A stretch of DNA of 64,000 bases from Bacillus yapensis (GCF_005280205.1 NZ_SUND01000012.1:101794-165793), one strand, 5' to 3'; shown: positions 1 through 8,821, numbered from the stretch's first letter. Translations and numbers: made by a program. The notes: generated from the sequence alone by a model not told the origin.

Positions 1-433
1 CTATGGCTTAGCGAAAAAATTAATTAAGGTAGACTCTTCTATTGGTTTAACCTTGGAAACCATGGTTGTTACGCCAATTGCACTTGCTTATATTATTTTC
101 TTATTTGTGCAAGGAAACCAAGCTTTTCTATCCGTTTCGATTTCGACAGACTTATTGTTAATCGGTTCTGGGTTAGCGACAGCTCTACCACTTTTGTATT
201 TTGCCAAAGGCGCGCAAAAGATTCCGTTGTCGATGCTTGGATTCATCCAATATATTGCGCCAACACTTACTTTAATACTAGGGGTATTTCTTTATAATGA
301 GACGTTCTCAAAGGCTCATCTTCTAGCATTCATATTTATTTGGGGAGCCCTAGCAATTTATTCATTGTCCAAGACAAAGTTATTTGTGAATCTTGGCTTG
401 AAATCGAAAAAAGGCAGCGGGCTTGGAGTATAA
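1..433 (+). CDS. RarD-type EamA-family transporter, C-terminal part (5' truncated by window edge)
   Basis: The reading frame is open from base 2 to the TAA at 431-433, so only the last ~143 residues are present. It begins YGLAKKLIKVDS and continues into several hydrophobic helices. The segment LGFIQYIAPTLTLILGVFLYNE is typical of RarD-type drug/metabolite permeases of the DMT/EamA superfamily, inner-membrane proteins of about 300 residues with ten helices. Substrate is unknown; the name RarD (chloramphenicol-sensitive) is historical. The tail is short and basic, as expected for a cytoplasmic C-terminus. It converges on the NAD kinase gene and shares a bidirectional terminator with it. Confidence 0.85.
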   Translation, partial: YGLAKKLIKVDSSIGLTLETMVVTPIALAYIIFLFVQGNQAFLSVSISTDLLLIGSGLATALPLLYFAKGAQKIPLSMLGFIQYIAPTLTLILGVFLYNETFSKAHLLAFIFIWGALAIYSLSKTKLFVNLGLKSKKGSGLGV

Positions 434-440
434 CGATTAA

Positions 441-476
441 AAAAATCGAGTGAGCGATTCACTCGATTTTTTATTT
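441..476. terminator. Bidirectional terminator between rarD-like gene and nadK2
   Basis: Perfect 13-bp inverted repeat AAAAATCGAGTGA (441-453) and TCACTCGATTTTT (459-471) with a 5-nt loop. A and T tracts on both sides let it serve both convergent genes. Confidence 0.85.
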
Positions 477-1275
477 ATAGAAACGTTCTTTTTACTTTTT
501 CCCAGAAGGAGTTGTCTTTGAGTTTGACCGTCTTGATTTTTTTATCGGTTAATTTCACGCGAATGTTTTCTACATGCTGGATGCTTAGGGCTTCGTTATC
601 CATTCCCATTGTTGGATAGTCGTTTCCATCTTGGACAACTCTAATAACAAGCTCACGTTCCCCACTTAGAATAAAGGGAGAGCCAAGTGTCCGATATTGA
701 TTATTGTTGTAAGAGGCTAGTTCACTCACTTGTATGGACGGAAGGAGCGGATCCACGATTGCACCGTGAGCAGATTTATTGTAAGCTGTGCTACCAGTAG
801 GAGTTGAAACGATAATCCCATCTCCTCTGAAGGTTTCAAAAGGTAATTCATCGATATTTATTTCTAATACGATTGCCTTGATGATGGACGAACGGACACT
901 AAATTCACTGAGGCATTGGAATGAAAATTCATTGTCAATCGTCACTTCAATGGTTGGATAGCGTCTTACTTCGATTAGTTCATTAGACACCGCCTCAATA
1001 ATTTTTCCTTTATCGCCAATATAGAAATCGCAGTAAATGTTAAGCTTTTCTTCTGTAGATATCCCAGCATACAAAACATCTTCACGGAAACCTGTTTTTC
1101 TTACAGCTTGCAAGAAAGTACTATCGCTTCCGATACTCACGATAATATTCGCCTTGGTAAAATCTTTTACGATGGTAAATCCATAGATTTCTGCACGTTC
1201 ATATAAGGGACGAACATGTTCAAGCATTTCAGGATCATTTCTGTGGAATAAGTAGACATTTTTTCGACTAGGCAT
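475..1275 (-). CDS. nadK2: NAD kinase 2 (ATP/polyphosphate-NAD+ 2'-kinase)
   Basis: 266-residue protein of the PpnK/NadK family that phosphorylates NAD+ to NADP+ in the cytoplasm; Bacillus has two paralogues and the C-terminus (IKTVKLKDNSFWEKVKRTFL) marks the YtdI/NadK2 one. The second conserved block FRGDGIIVSTPTGSTAYN is intact. The first motif, normally GGDG, reads GSDS at residues 49-52, keeping only the first glycine and the aspartate (see findings). The ATG at 1275 follows TAGGAGGT on the minus strand. It is transcribed divergently from sppA, as in B. subtilis. Identity is secure; full activity is less certain because of the motif change. Confidence 0.93.
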   Translation of the reverse strand: MPSRKNVYLFHRNDPEMLEHVRPLYERAEIYGFTIVKDFTKANIIVSIGSDSTFLQAVRKTGFREDVLYAGISTEEKLNIYCDFYIGDKGKIIEAVSNELIEVRRYPTIEVTIDNEFSFQCLSEFSVRSSIIKAIVLEINIDELPFETFRGDGIIVSTPTGSTAYNKSAHGAIVDPLLPSIQVSELASYNNNQYRTLGSPFILSGERELVIRVVQDGNDYPTMGMDNEALSIQHVENIRVKLTDKKIKTVKLKDNSFWEKVKRTFL

Positions 1276-1676
1276 TAAGGATACCTCCTATTTCTAAAGA
1301 AACTTGATAACGCTAACATAGATCTTATATTTATAGTGTATAAATATTTGAAACATTTTTAAAGATAAGCCGTAAATAATTTGTGTCCATTTTAAGGCAG
1401 GAATTGCCATTTTAGAGATAGCTCTTTTCTCAACCTTTGTTTATTTTCTTACGAAAAAAACTTGTTGCTATTGAAGCAAAAGTTCAATGAAGTTATCTTT
1501 GTTTTCAATGATAACTGGTCGAAAATCACTGAGAAAATAGCCAGTTTTTTTCATAGAAAAAAACATGCAAACTAGATACGATGCACAAGCTGGCTATTTC
1601 TACGTTAAAATCGGCATTAGGATTTTAACAACAATTTTCACGAAAAACATGCTTAGAGAAAAAGGAGGACGACTAC
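1276..1676. other. Divergent intergenic region, nadK2 / sppA
   Basis: About 400 AT-rich bases between two divergent genes, which must hold both promoters. A weak dyad AACTGG (1513-1518) / CCAGTT (1541-1546) followed by a T run is visible. I see no convincing gene, operator or -35/-10 pair. Confidence 0.4.
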
Positions 1677-2687
1677 TTGACTGGAAAACGCTGGGCCGCT
1701 TTAGGAATAGCAGCTGTGTTATTATTCTTCTCTATCGCGGTGAATACATTTTCAATATTTGCATTCAGTGATTTAGAAAAATCTTTTGATGAAATGTTTG
1801 GTGCTACCGATGAGTTGTTTATGGAAGAAGTGATTGAGGAAGGAGATGCCTTTAATCGGATTGCCGTTTTAGATATAAATGGGACGATCCAAGATACAGG
1901 GAATGTGACTTCGTTATTTGCTAGTGAGGGATATAATCACCGTACATTCATGGAGAAACTTGAACAGGTGAAAGAAGACGATACGGTTAAGGCTGTTGTT
2001 ATACGAGTGAATACACCAGGTGGTGGGGTTGTGGAAAGTGCGGAAATCCATGACAAAATCGTCGAAATCCAAACGGAAGCGAAGAAACCAGTGTATATTT
2101 CAATGGGATCGATGGCAGCTTCTGGAGGCTATTATGTTTCTGCACCGGCTCATAAAATTTTCGCTAGTCCTGAAACATTAACCGGTTCTCTTGGCGTTAT
2201 TATGCAGGGCTATAATTTTGCAGGGCTTGCTGAAAAGTATGGCGTCGAATTTGTCACAATCAAAAGTGGACCATACAAAGACATTATGAGCGCAACAAGA
2301 GACATGACTGAGGAAGAAAAAGGAATTCTTCAATCGATGATTTCGAATTCCTATGAAGGCTTTGTGGATGTTATTGCTGAAGGAAGAGATATGACAGAGG
2401 AACAAGTAAAGAAAATCGCGGATGGAAGAATTTATGATGGAAGACAGGCAAAAGAACTTGGCTTAATTGATGATTTTGGCTACTTTGAAGATGTTGTTGA
2501 GGCAGTGAAGAAGGAGCAAAAAATCTCTGATGCTCAAGTGGTCAGTTACACAGAAAACTTTGGCATTGGTTCGTTCTTAAGCATGGGTGCACAAAAATTT
2601 ATGGGTGGGGATCAAGAAATTTCGAGCTTAATTAACATACTATCTCAAACCCATTCTCCGCGCCTTATGTATATGTATGCGGAATAA
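1677..2687 (+). CDS. sppA: Signal peptide peptidase SppA
   Basis: 336-residue membrane-anchored serine protease (S49 family) that degrades signal peptides left in the membrane after secretion. One N-terminal anchor (residues ~5-28) is followed by an extracellular protease domain. The Ser/Lys dyad is visible: Ser149 in SMAASGGYY and Lys201 in SGPYKDI, two residues offset from S147/K199 of B. subtilis SppA. Start is TTG 1677, eight bases after AAAGGAGG. An overlapping reading frame from 1565 lacks such a site. It lies 12 bases before the YteJ/SppI gene, so the two are probably co-transcribed and co-regulated. Confidence 0.95.
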   Translation: MTGKRWAALGIAAVLLFFSIAVNTFSIFAFSDLEKSFDEMFGATDELFMEEVIEEGDAFNRIAVLDINGTIQDTGNVTSLFASEGYNHRTFMEKLEQVKEDDTVKAVVIRVNTPGGGVVESAEIHDKIVEIQTEAKKPVYISMGSMAASGGYYVSAPAHKIFASPETLTGSLGVIMQGYNFAGLAEKYGVEFVTIKSGPYKDIMSATRDMTEEEKGILQSMISNSYEGFVDVIAEGRDMTEEQVKKIADGRIYDGRQAKELGLIDDFGYFEDVVEAVKKEQKISDAQVVSYTENFGIGSFLSMGAQKFMGGDQEISSLINILSQTHSPRLMYMYAE

Positions 2688-2699
2688 GGAGGGAGCATA

Positions 2700-3185
2700 A
2701 TGGAAGATACAACTCAATTTGAGCAGGAAAGAAGTATGGAAGAGACTCATCTGCAACTGAGTCAGCAAGAAAACCTAAAGTTTGCTGGATTTTGGATGAG
2801 GTTTTGGGCTTATCTCCTTGATTTAGTTGTGATCGGAAGCATCAATCGTCTCTTGATTAACCCAGCCTTTCGTGCCCTAGACATCGATTTAAATGCATTT
2901 AGCATTTTCGCGCCTGTAACGATTGCAACAGCAATTACGTTCTATGCCTACTTTGTTCTTATGACAAAGTACTTTGGTCAAACATTAGGGAAAATGGTAT
3001 TTGGCTTAAAAGTGGTGCCGTTAAAAGGAAATAAATTATCCTGGGGCACAATCCTATTTAGAGAATGGATTGGTCGCTTTATTTCAACGACCGTATGGAT
3101 TTCATATGCAATAGTTGCGTTTTTACCGAAAAAACAAGGATTACATGATCTATTTTCGGATACATCGGTGATCCATGAAAGATAA
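2700..3185 (+). CDS. yteJ: RDD-family membrane protein YteJ (SppI-like SppA inhibitor)
   Basis: 161 residues with an RDD domain: charged N-terminus (1-25), then FAGFWMRFWAYLLDLVVIGS with the conserved R..D positions, and further helices near 70-90 and 130-150. In B. subtilis the equivalent gene follows sppA and its product (renamed SppI) has been reported to inhibit SppA and to influence lantibiotic resistance. Spacing to sppA is 12 bases with a strong TAAGGAGGG site overlapping the sppA stop. The role here is inferred from family and synteny. Confidence 0.88.
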   Translation: MEDTTQFEQERSMEETHLQLSQQENLKFAGFWMRFWAYLLDLVVIGSINRLLINPAFRALDIDLNAFSIFAPVTIATAITFYAYFVLMTKYFGQTLGKMVFGLKVVPLKGNKLSWGTILFREWIGRFISTTVWISYAIVAFLPKKQGLHDLFSDTSVIHER

Positions 3186-3226
3186 GGGTTGTATGGAGAG
3201 TGTTTTTTTTCTTTGGAACAGCCTGA

Positions 3227-3260
3227 ATAAACCTGTCGATGAGACAGGTTTATTTTTTTT
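3227..3260 (+). terminator. Terminator of sppA-yteJ
   Basis: ATAAACCTGTC (3227-3237) pairs with GACAGGTTTAT (3242-3252) and is followed by eight T. Confidence 0.9.
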
Positions 3261-3302
3261 GTCCTTCGTCGATAATGATAGGCTGAAAGGTAGTGAATTT
3301 AG

Positions 3303-4004
3303 ATGATGTGGGTTGCAATCGCAGTAGTCGCGATAATTTTACTAATCATAGTGGTCTTGATTATGAAACTTAGCGTAATCATTGATTATTACCATGGAAA
3401 TGATGATGACCATTTGAAGATTACATTGAAGGCATTATTTGGACTCCTTAGATATAAAATCAATATCCCCGTCATCAAAATGGATAAGGACTCCCCTGCC
3501 ATTGTTGTGAAGGAAAATGTAGAAATGAAAGTGGGGCCACAAGAAAATGAGCAAAAAAAGGGAAAAGAGAAATTCACAGTAGATGAATTGTTAGCTAGTT
3601 TGAAGGATATGAAGGTGCTTTTAAAACATGTTGGTGGTTTACATAGAATTATTCGTTCCTTTCTGAAAAAAGTCACAGTCTCTAAAATTGAGTGGAATAC
3701 GGTTGTTGGAGTAGGAGATGCGGCATATACCGGGATGATAACTGGAGTTATTTGGACGGTAAAAGGAAGTATTATTGGGCTTATTTGTTCAATGATGAGG
3801 GTGCCTGAAATTCCACAAATTATGATTACGCCAGATTTTAACAGGCCAATAAGTCAAACCTCATTAAAATGTATGATTCATTTTCGGATCGGGCATGCTA
3901 TTTTTGCAGGAATTAAACTATTCAAATACTGGAAGGGTGGCATCCCGCAATTTAAGACAAAGCCTCTATCTAGTATATTTGGCAATAAGACTAAATCCGT
4001 TTAA
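3303..4004 (+). CDS. ytfI: DUF2953 membrane-anchored protein YtfI
   Basis: 233 residues: an N-terminal transmembrane helix (about 3-24), then a soluble basic domain (DUF2953) with a lysine-rich stretch at 75-90. Family function is unknown; in Bacillus it is always next to the germination gene ytfJ/gerW, and the 14-base gap here suggests one transcript. Two ATG codons (3303, 3306) are possible; AAAGG at 3286-3290 serves either. I infer a sporulation-related role from context only. Confidence 0.85.
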   Translation: MMWVAIAVVAIILLIIVVLIMKLSVIIDYYHGNDDDHLKITLKALFGLLRYKINIPVIKMDKDSPAIVVKENVEMKVGPQENEQKKGKEKFTVDELLASLKDMKVLLKHVGGLHRIIRSFLKKVTVSKIEWNTVVGVGDAAYTGMITGVIWTVKGSIIGLICSMMRVPEIPQIMITPDFNRPISQTSLKCMIHFRIGHAIFAGIKLFKYWKGGIPQFKTKPLSSIFGNKTKSV

Positions 4005-4018
4005 AGGGAGGAACCAAA

Positions 4019-4522
4019 GTGTCTGAGCATCCAATACAAGGCTTAATGACAACTGCAATGGAAAATCTAAAAGAAATGATCGATGTGAACACGATCATTG
4101 GCGATCCAGTGGAGACACCTGATGGTAGTGTCATCTTAACCGTGTCGAAAGTGGGTTTCGGCTTTGCGGCTGGAGGAAGTGAATTCATCTTAGATGGTGG
4201 TTCCAATAGTGGATCAAGCTCTAAAGATGGCAACAATCAGTCCAAGCACCCTTTTGGTGGTGGTAGTGGTGGCGGTGTTTCCATCACGCCAATCGCCTTT
4301 CTCATCGTTAATTCTAAAGAAGTAAAAATGGTTCATTTAGATGAAAGTACCCATCTATATGAAAAAATTCTAGACTTAGCACCGCAAGCTGTTGAAAAGA
4401 TTCAACAAATGCTATCTAGTAAAAATGCTCAAAATCAAAACAGCCAAAGCAATGGCCAACAGAAGCAAAATCAGTATCAGAACCCAGAATATGGTGGAGC
4501 GAAAGAGGAACTTGATATGTAG
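4019..4522 (+). CDS. gerW: Spore germination protein GerW (YtfJ)
   Basis: 167 residues, DUF2953-neighbour family GerW/YtfJ. B. subtilis YtfJ is made in the forespore and has been linked to germination. Visible here: N-terminal MSEHPIQGLMTTAMENLKEM typical of the family, a glycine-rich middle (FGFAAGGSEF; FGGGSGGGVSIT) and an expanded Gln/Asn-rich tail (residues ~140-160) that makes it a little longer than the ~151-residue B. subtilis protein. GTG start at 4019 follows AAAGGGAGG. Second gene of the ytfI-gerW pair. Confidence 0.9.
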   Translation: MSEHPIQGLMTTAMENLKEMIDVNTIIGDPVETPDGSVILTVSKVGFGFAAGGSEFILDGGSNSGSSSKDGNNQSKHPFGGGSGGGVSITPIAFLIVNSKEVKMVHLDESTHLYEKILDLAPQAVEKIQQMLSSKNAQNQNSQSNGQQKQNQYQNPEYGGAKEELDM

Positions 4523-4532
4523 CTCATCGAAG

Positions 4533-4566
4533 GTTAGCTCTCTTTATCTCGAGGGCTAACTTTTTT
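4533..4566 (+). terminator. Terminator after gerW
   Basis: GTTAGCTCTC (4533-4542) pairs with GAGGGCTAAC (4551-4560) with one wobble, followed by TTTTTT. Confidence 0.8.
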
Positions 4567-4588
4567 GTGGAGAAAAAAGATTTAATAT

Positions 4589-4617
4589 TTGCAATATAAG
4601 TGTTGAATGGTTATGAT
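4589..4617 (+). promoter_or_regulatory. Sigma-A type promoter of tpx
   Basis: TTGCAA (4589-4594), 17-bp spacer, TATGAT (4612-4617), located 39 bases before the tpx start. B. subtilis tpx is Spx-controlled, which this does not test. Confidence 0.6.
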
Positions 4618-4655
4618 TTACACTGTACATATGATGTTAAGGAGGATGAGCTGAG

Positions 4656-5156
4656 ATGGCATCAGTAACTTTTAAAGGAAACCCTGTAACCCTAGTTGGA
4701 ACAGAAGTGAAGGTTGGCGACAAAGCACCAAACTTCACAGTTTTAGCAAATGATTTATCTCCAGTAACACTTGAGGATACAAAAGGTCAAGTACGTCTAA
4801 TAAGCGTCGTACCTTCTATCGACACAGGAGTATGTGACGCTCAAACTCGTCGTTTTAACGAAGAAGCAGCGAAGCTTGATAACGTGAAGGTATTAACTGT
4901 AAGTGTTGACTTACCGTTTGCACAAAAACGTTGGTGTGCAGCAGCTGGCATTGAAAATGTTCAGACTGTATCCGATCATCGCGATTTATCATTTGGAGAA
5001 GCATACGGAGTTGTCATGCAAGAGTTAAGATTATTAGCTCGTTCCGTATTTGTTGTAGATTCTACTGATACAGTTACATATGTAGAGTATGTAGGTGAAG
5101 GTACAGATCATCCAAATTACGAAGCAGCTCTTGAAGCAGCAAAAGCAGCGAAATAA
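4656..5156 (+). CDS. tpx: Thiol peroxidase (2-Cys peroxiredoxin)
   Basis: 166-residue Tpx that reduces H2O2 and alkyl hydroperoxides with electrons from thioredoxin in the cytoplasm. Peroxidatic Cys60 sits in [15 protein letters not shown] and resolving Cys94 in KRWCAAAG, the same positions as in B. subtilis Tpx, with the family length. ATG 4656 follows AAGGAGGATGAG. It stands alone between two terminators and so is monocistronic. Confidence 0.97.
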   Translation: MASVTFKGNPVTLVGTEVKVGDKAPNFTVLANDLSPVTLEDTKGQVRLISVVPSIDTGVCDAQTRRFNEEAAKLDNVKVLTVSVDLPFAQKRWCAAAGIENVQTVSDHRDLSFGEAYGVVMQELRLLARSVFVVDSTDTVTYVEYVGEGTDHPNYEAALEAAKAAK

Positions 5157-5164
5157 GAACGGAC

Positions 5165-5190
5165 AAGGCCTTGGGATTATTCCCTGGGTC
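5165..5190 (+). terminator. Terminator of tpx
   Basis: AAGGCCTTGGGA (5165-5176) pairs imperfectly with TCCCTGGGTCTT (5181-5192), leading into a pyrimidine/T-rich run. Confidence 0.6.
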
Positions 5191-5300
5191 TTTCTTCTTT
5201 TATGCTTCCCTTTCTCTAATTCCCTCTAATCGATTCACTCCACTTGTACAAGGTGAATAATCCCGCTAGAATATAAAAATAGAATGAGGAGGAATGTGTA

Positions 5301-6284
5301 GTGAAGATATCTCCAGTTGAAGATTTATTTTCAGTGATTAATGATACAGCAATAATTTTACAAGAGGAATTATCCATTACGTTTCTAGAAGCTTTGGCAG
5401 AAACAGGAGAAAATATATTTCAAAATTCCATCCTTCAAGAGGACTTGAGTGAATTAACGGAGAAAAGGTTGAAAAAAAGCTATGAGTCCCTTCAGCTTAA
5501 CTCGCATACTGCTGAAGAAATTCGCAAATCCTTTCAATTAGCCATCTTAAAAGGCATGAAGGAAAGTGCTCAACCTAACCACCAAATGACTCCAGATGCG
5601 GTCGGATTACTCGTAGGTTACTTAGTGAATAAATTTGTCACGAAGTCTACCTATCGTTTGTTTGACCCAGCTGTAGGTACGGGAAATCTATTAACAACTG
5701 TGATGAATCAACAGCTAGAAAAAGAAATTGATGGTATGGGAATCGATATCGATGATTTGTTGATTAAACTGGCGTATGTCAACGCGAATTTACAACAGCA
5801 CCCAGTCGAGTTATTTAATCAAGATAGTCTTGAGCCATTGTTTATTGAGCTTGCAGATGCGGTAGTAAGTGACCTTCCCGTTGGATTTTATCCGAATGAT
5901 GTTCGCGCGAATGATTTTCAGCTTAAATCTGAAAAAGGTCACTCCTATGCCCACCATTTGTTTATTGAACAAAGTTTAAACTATACAAAACCCGGTGGTT
6001 ATTTATTCTTTATTATTCCGAATGGACTTTTTGAAAGTGAAGAAGCACCGAAGCTTCATCAATATTTAAAAGAAACAGCTTATATTCAAGGGATTTTACA
6101 GCTTCCATTGTCAATGTTCCGCCAGCAAAATGCGGCCAAGAGTATCTTGATTTTGCAAAAAAAGGGCGAGGATGTAAAAGCTCCTAAGCAGGTGTTACTC
6201 GTTAATCTACCTAGTCTTTCAAATGGAGTACAAGTCGAAAGTATTCTTAGTAAAATTGATGTCTGGATGGCTGAGAATAAATAG
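5301..6284 (+). CDS. ytxK: Class I SAM-dependent methyltransferase YtxK
   Basis: 327 residues resembling N6-adenine DNA methylases. SAM-binding motif I is DPAVGTGNLL (about 121-130). The catalytic motif IV, NPPF/Y in true adenine methylases, is SDLPVGFYP (about 190-198), the form usual in YtxK. Thus the fold and cofactor site are clear but a DNA target is not established; there is no restriction gene nearby. The GTG at 5301 has GAGGAGG at 5286-5292. It precedes ackA as in B. subtilis, where ytxK has been connected with competence induction. Confidence 0.88.
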   Translation: MKISPVEDLFSVINDTAIILQEELSITFLEALAETGENIFQNSILQEDLSELTEKRLKKSYESLQLNSHTAEEIRKSFQLAILKGMKESAQPNHQMTPDAVGLLVGYLVNKFVTKSTYRLFDPAVGTGNLLTTVMNQQLEKEIDGMGIDIDDLLIKLAYVNANLQQHPVELFNQDSLEPLFIELADAVVSDLPVGFYPNDVRANDFQLKSEKGHSYAHHLFIEQSLNYTKPGGYLFFIIPNGLFESEEAPKLHQYLKETAYIQGILQLPLSMFRQQNAAKSILILQKKGEDVKAPKQVLLVNLPSLSNGVQVESILSKIDVWMAENK

Positions 6285-6296
6285 TCTCTTAAATAA

Positions 6297-6324
6297 TTCC
6301 GCTACGTCAAAGTAGCGGTTTTTT
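6297..6324 (+). terminator. Terminator of ytxK
   Basis: CCGCTAC (6299-6305) and GTAGCGG (6312-6318) with a six-base loop, then TTTTTT. Confidence 0.88.
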
Positions 6325-6386
6325 AATCCTTAAGATTGTGATATTCTGAACATGTCTTTAAAAATCAGAAAATAATTACTTTGCGC

Positions 6387-6400
6387 TGAAAACGGTAACA
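6387..6400 (+). promoter_or_regulatory. cre site (CcpA) upstream of ackA
   Basis: TGAAAACGGTAACA matches the consensus TGWAANCGNTNWCA at every fixed position. A probable promoter is TTGAAT (6415-6420), 17 bp, TTAAAT (6438-6443), placing the start near 6450 and the cre centre about 56 bp upstream. In B. subtilis ackA, CcpA activates from a cre at essentially that distance, so activation rather than repression is inferred. Confidence 0.75.
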
Positions 6401-6534
6401 AAATGTCCTTTGTCTTGAATTGTCGATATGACAGTGATTAAATGAGAAATTGAGAGATAGAAATTGCCTTACTTGAACAAAATAAGTAAGGATTATCAAT
6501 ACATATTTTCAGTTAGTCTAAAGGAGCGGAAATC

Positions 6535-7722
6535 ATGGCAAAAGTAATTGCAATTAATGCAGGAAGTTCATCTTTGAAATTCCAATTATTTGAAATGCCT
6601 TCTGAAGATGTTATTACAAAAGGCTTGATCGAAAGAATTGGCTTAAAGGATTCAATTTTCACTATTTCTGTGAACGGGGAAAAGAAAACAGAAACTACTG
6701 ATATTCCGAATCATAGCGTAGCAGTTAAAATGCTACTTGATAAATTAACTACTGAAGGAATCATCAAATCCTTAGATGAAATCGAAGGTATTGGTCATCG
6801 TGTGGTTCACGGTGGAGAAGAATTCGCAGATTCTGTTTTAATTACAGAAGATGTTTTACAAAAGATTGAAGCTCTATCTGAATTAGCACCACTTCATAAT
6901 CCAGCTAACTTAACAGGGATTAAAGCGTTCCAGGAAGTACTTCCAAACGTTCCGGCGGTAGCTGTGTTTGATACTGCGTTCCATCAAACAATGCCAGCGA
7001 ACTCTTACTTATATAGCTTGCCATATGAATATTATGAGAAGTACGGAATTCGTAAGTATGGTTTCCACGGAACTTCACATAAATATGTATCCCAACGTGC
7101 AGCGGAAATGCTTGGTCGTCCATTAGAGCAGCTGCGTTTACTTTCTTGTCACCTAGGAAACGGTGCAAGTATCGCTGCCATCCAAGGCGGAAAATCAATT
7201 GACACATCTATGGGCTTCACGCCACTTGCAGGTGTGACAATGGGAACTCGTTCTGGAAATATTGACCCAGCGTTAATTCCTTATATCATGGAAAAAACAA
7301 ATAAAACGGCTGATGAAGTTTTAGATGTATTGAATAAGGAAAGTGGTATGCTTGCGATTTCTGGATTCTCAAGTGATTTAAGAGATATTACGCAAGAAGC
7401 CGAAAAAGGAAATGAGCGTGCTGAACTAGCATTACAAGTATTCGGAGACCGTATCCATAAATACATCGGTTCTTATGCAGCGCGCATGTACGGAGTAGAT
7501 GCGATTATCTTCACAGCTGGTATCGGTGAAAATAGCTCAGCTATTCGTGAAAGAGTTCTTAGAGGTTTAGAATTCATGGGTGTTTATTTTGACCCAGCAT
7601 TAAACGAAGTGCATGGAGAAGAAGCGTTTATCAGCTTCCCACATTCTCCTGTAAAAGTATTAGTCATTCCAACAAACGAAGAAGTAATGATTGCTCGTGA
7701 CGTTGTGAGATTGGCTCATTAA
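6535..7722 (+). CDS. ackA: Acetate kinase
   Basis: 395-residue kinase of the ASKHA superfamily that converts acetyl phosphate and ADP to acetate and ATP, the last step of overflow metabolism. The N-terminal [13 protein letters not shown], the central [10 protein letters not shown] and [19 protein letters not shown] blocks and FTAGIGENS are family signatures. ATG 6535 follows AAAGGAGCGG. It is monocistronic, with a cre site and promoter upstream and a strong terminator downstream. Confidence 0.98.
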   Translation: MAKVIAINAGSSSLKFQLFEMPSEDVITKGLIERIGLKDSIFTISVNGEKKTETTDIPNHSVAVKMLLDKLTTEGIIKSLDEIEGIGHRVVHGGEEFADSVLITEDVLQKIEALSELAPLHNPANLTGIKAFQEVLPNVPAVAVFDTAFHQTMPANSYLYSLPYEYYEKYGIRKYGFHGTSHKYVSQRAAEMLGRPLEQLRLLSCHLGNGASIAAIQGGKSIDTSMGFTPLAGVTMGTRSGNIDPALIPYIMEKTNKTADEVLDVLNKESGMLAISGFSSDLRDITQEAEKGNERAELALQVFGDRIHKYIGSYAARMYGVDAIIFTAGIGENSSAIRERVLRGLEFMGVYFDPALNEVHGEEAFISFPHSPVKVLVIPTNEEVMIARDVVRLAH

Positions 7723-7732
7723 TCATTTTATT

Positions 7733-7782
7733 AAGCAATCTTTTCCTTGCTATGGATTAGCAGGGGAAAGATTGCTTTTTTG
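7733..7782 (+). terminator. Terminator of ackA
   Basis: A long stem, AAGCAATCTTTTCCTTGCT (7733-7751) against AGCAGGGGAAAGATTGCTT (7759-7777), followed by a T run. Confidence 0.9.
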
Positions 7783-7797
7783 TTTTTAAGAAAATAT

Positions 7798-7825
7798 TTG
7801 CAATAAAGGTATCATTTGTTATAAT
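7798..7825 (+). promoter_or_regulatory. Sigma-A type promoter of the 7877 gene
   Basis: TTGCAA (7798-7803), 16-bp spacer, TATAAT (7820-7825). Confidence 0.6.
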
Positions 7826-7876
7826 TAGTGTAAAATTACACTTTTTATTAAAAAAAGAGGGGAGAAATAAAAGAGT

Positions 7877-8380
7877 ATGAAAGTATATAATGTTATTTTT
7901 CCAATTTGGATGCTGCTGTTTTTTCCACCAGTCATTTTTATTGCCTTAGCAGGAAATTTTGTAATTGATTCATTAGTGATTATCGTTTGCTTCTTTTTGT
8001 TTAAGCTAACCAATCAAGGTCTTGGCCTTAAAACGTTCTATAAAAAAAGCATACTAAAAGTGTGGCTGTTCGGATTTTTGGCTGATATTATCGGTGCAGT
8101 ATTTTTGTTCTTGGTTTTGATTGTTGGGAGTGGCCTAGGACTTCCTTATGAGATCGAAGCAGGAATCGCCTATGATCCCTTTAGTTCTTCAATGGCTGTA
8201 GTTATCATCATTATTTCTATGGTAATCACGTCTTTTTTTATCTTTTTATTTAATTATCATTTCACCTTTAGATCACTAATTGTAGAAAAAGCATTGAGGG
8301 TAAAAGTTGCACTTACCATTGTGATCATTACAACACCATGGACTTTTTTATTACCCACGAAGTGGTTCTATCACTACTGA
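7877..8380 (+). CDS. Integral membrane protein of unknown function
   Basis: 167 residues, strongly hydrophobic. Likely helices lie near 6-24, 28-46, 62-86 and 107-132, with a final hydrophobic stretch near 142-160; a charged loop KKSILK separates the second and third. I recognise no domain. ATG 7877 has GAGGGGAG about 12 bases upstream and its own good promoter. It is absent from the corresponding B. subtilis interval as I remember it, and is followed by another small membrane protein, so the two may form a lineage-specific pair. Confidence 0.7.
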   Translation: MKVYNVIFPIWMLLFFPPVIFIALAGNFVIDSLVIIVCFFLFKLTNQGLGLKTFYKKSILKVWLFGFLADIIGAVFLFLVLIVGSGLGLPYEIEAGIAYDPFSSSMAVVIIIISMVITSFFIFLFNYHFTFRSLIVEKALRVKVALTIVIITTPWTFLLPTKWFYHY

Positions 8381-8420
8381 AAGATAGTAATATACTTTAA
8401 AACGAATATGGGTGGGCGAA

Positions 8421-8702
8421 ATGAAATTAGTTATATATTTTGGGCTGATGATTATTTCATTATTTGTTTCGATTTTTTTTGGACGGTTTTTACTGAGAAA
8501 AACAAAGAAATTGTGGATTGCGTTCATAATAAGTTTTCTCTTAACCGTTTTTATCCTGGGATTAGGAAGTATTTGGTGGATTTTGACGGAAACAGATGGA
8601 ATTAGTCAAGGGCTAGGGGGATTGTACTATTGTATTGCGATGGGTGGAATAGGCATCATCGACCTTATTGTTCTATTGTTGCTAAAAGGTAAATACAAAT
8701 AG
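8421..8702 (+). CDS. Small membrane protein of unknown function
   Basis: 93 residues with three predicted helices (about 2-20, 27-50 and 66-88) separated by a basic loop (RKTKK) and a Thr/Asp/Gly loop. No domain recognised. ATG 8421 is preferred because GGGTGGG lies just before it; the in-frame GTG at 8412 has no ribosome binding site of its own. It follows the 7877 gene by about 40 bases and probably shares its transcript. Confidence 0.6.
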   Translation: MKLVIYFGLMIISLFVSIFFGRFLLRKTKKLWIAFIISFLLTVFILGLGSIWWILTETDGISQGLGGLYYCIAMGGIGIIDLIVLLLLKGKYK

Positions 8703-8821
8703 GCTTCCGAGTACCTGAGTTAATTGAACGAGATATATGAGGTCTTTCCACATTTTCTTATTCAACTCCTTCATATGCTATACTAAACAGTAGAGTATAG
8801 TCCTGCGAGGAGGATTGTTAA

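Noticed and set aside
1565..1771. Reading frame overlapping the sppA start
   Set aside because: No ribosome binding site, and it overlaps the TTG start and signal anchor of sppA, which has an ideal AAAGGAGG.
5301..6284. YtxK as part of a restriction-modification system
   Set aside because: Motif IV is SDLPVGFYP rather than NPPY/F, no restriction gene is near, and YtxK is a conserved core gene.
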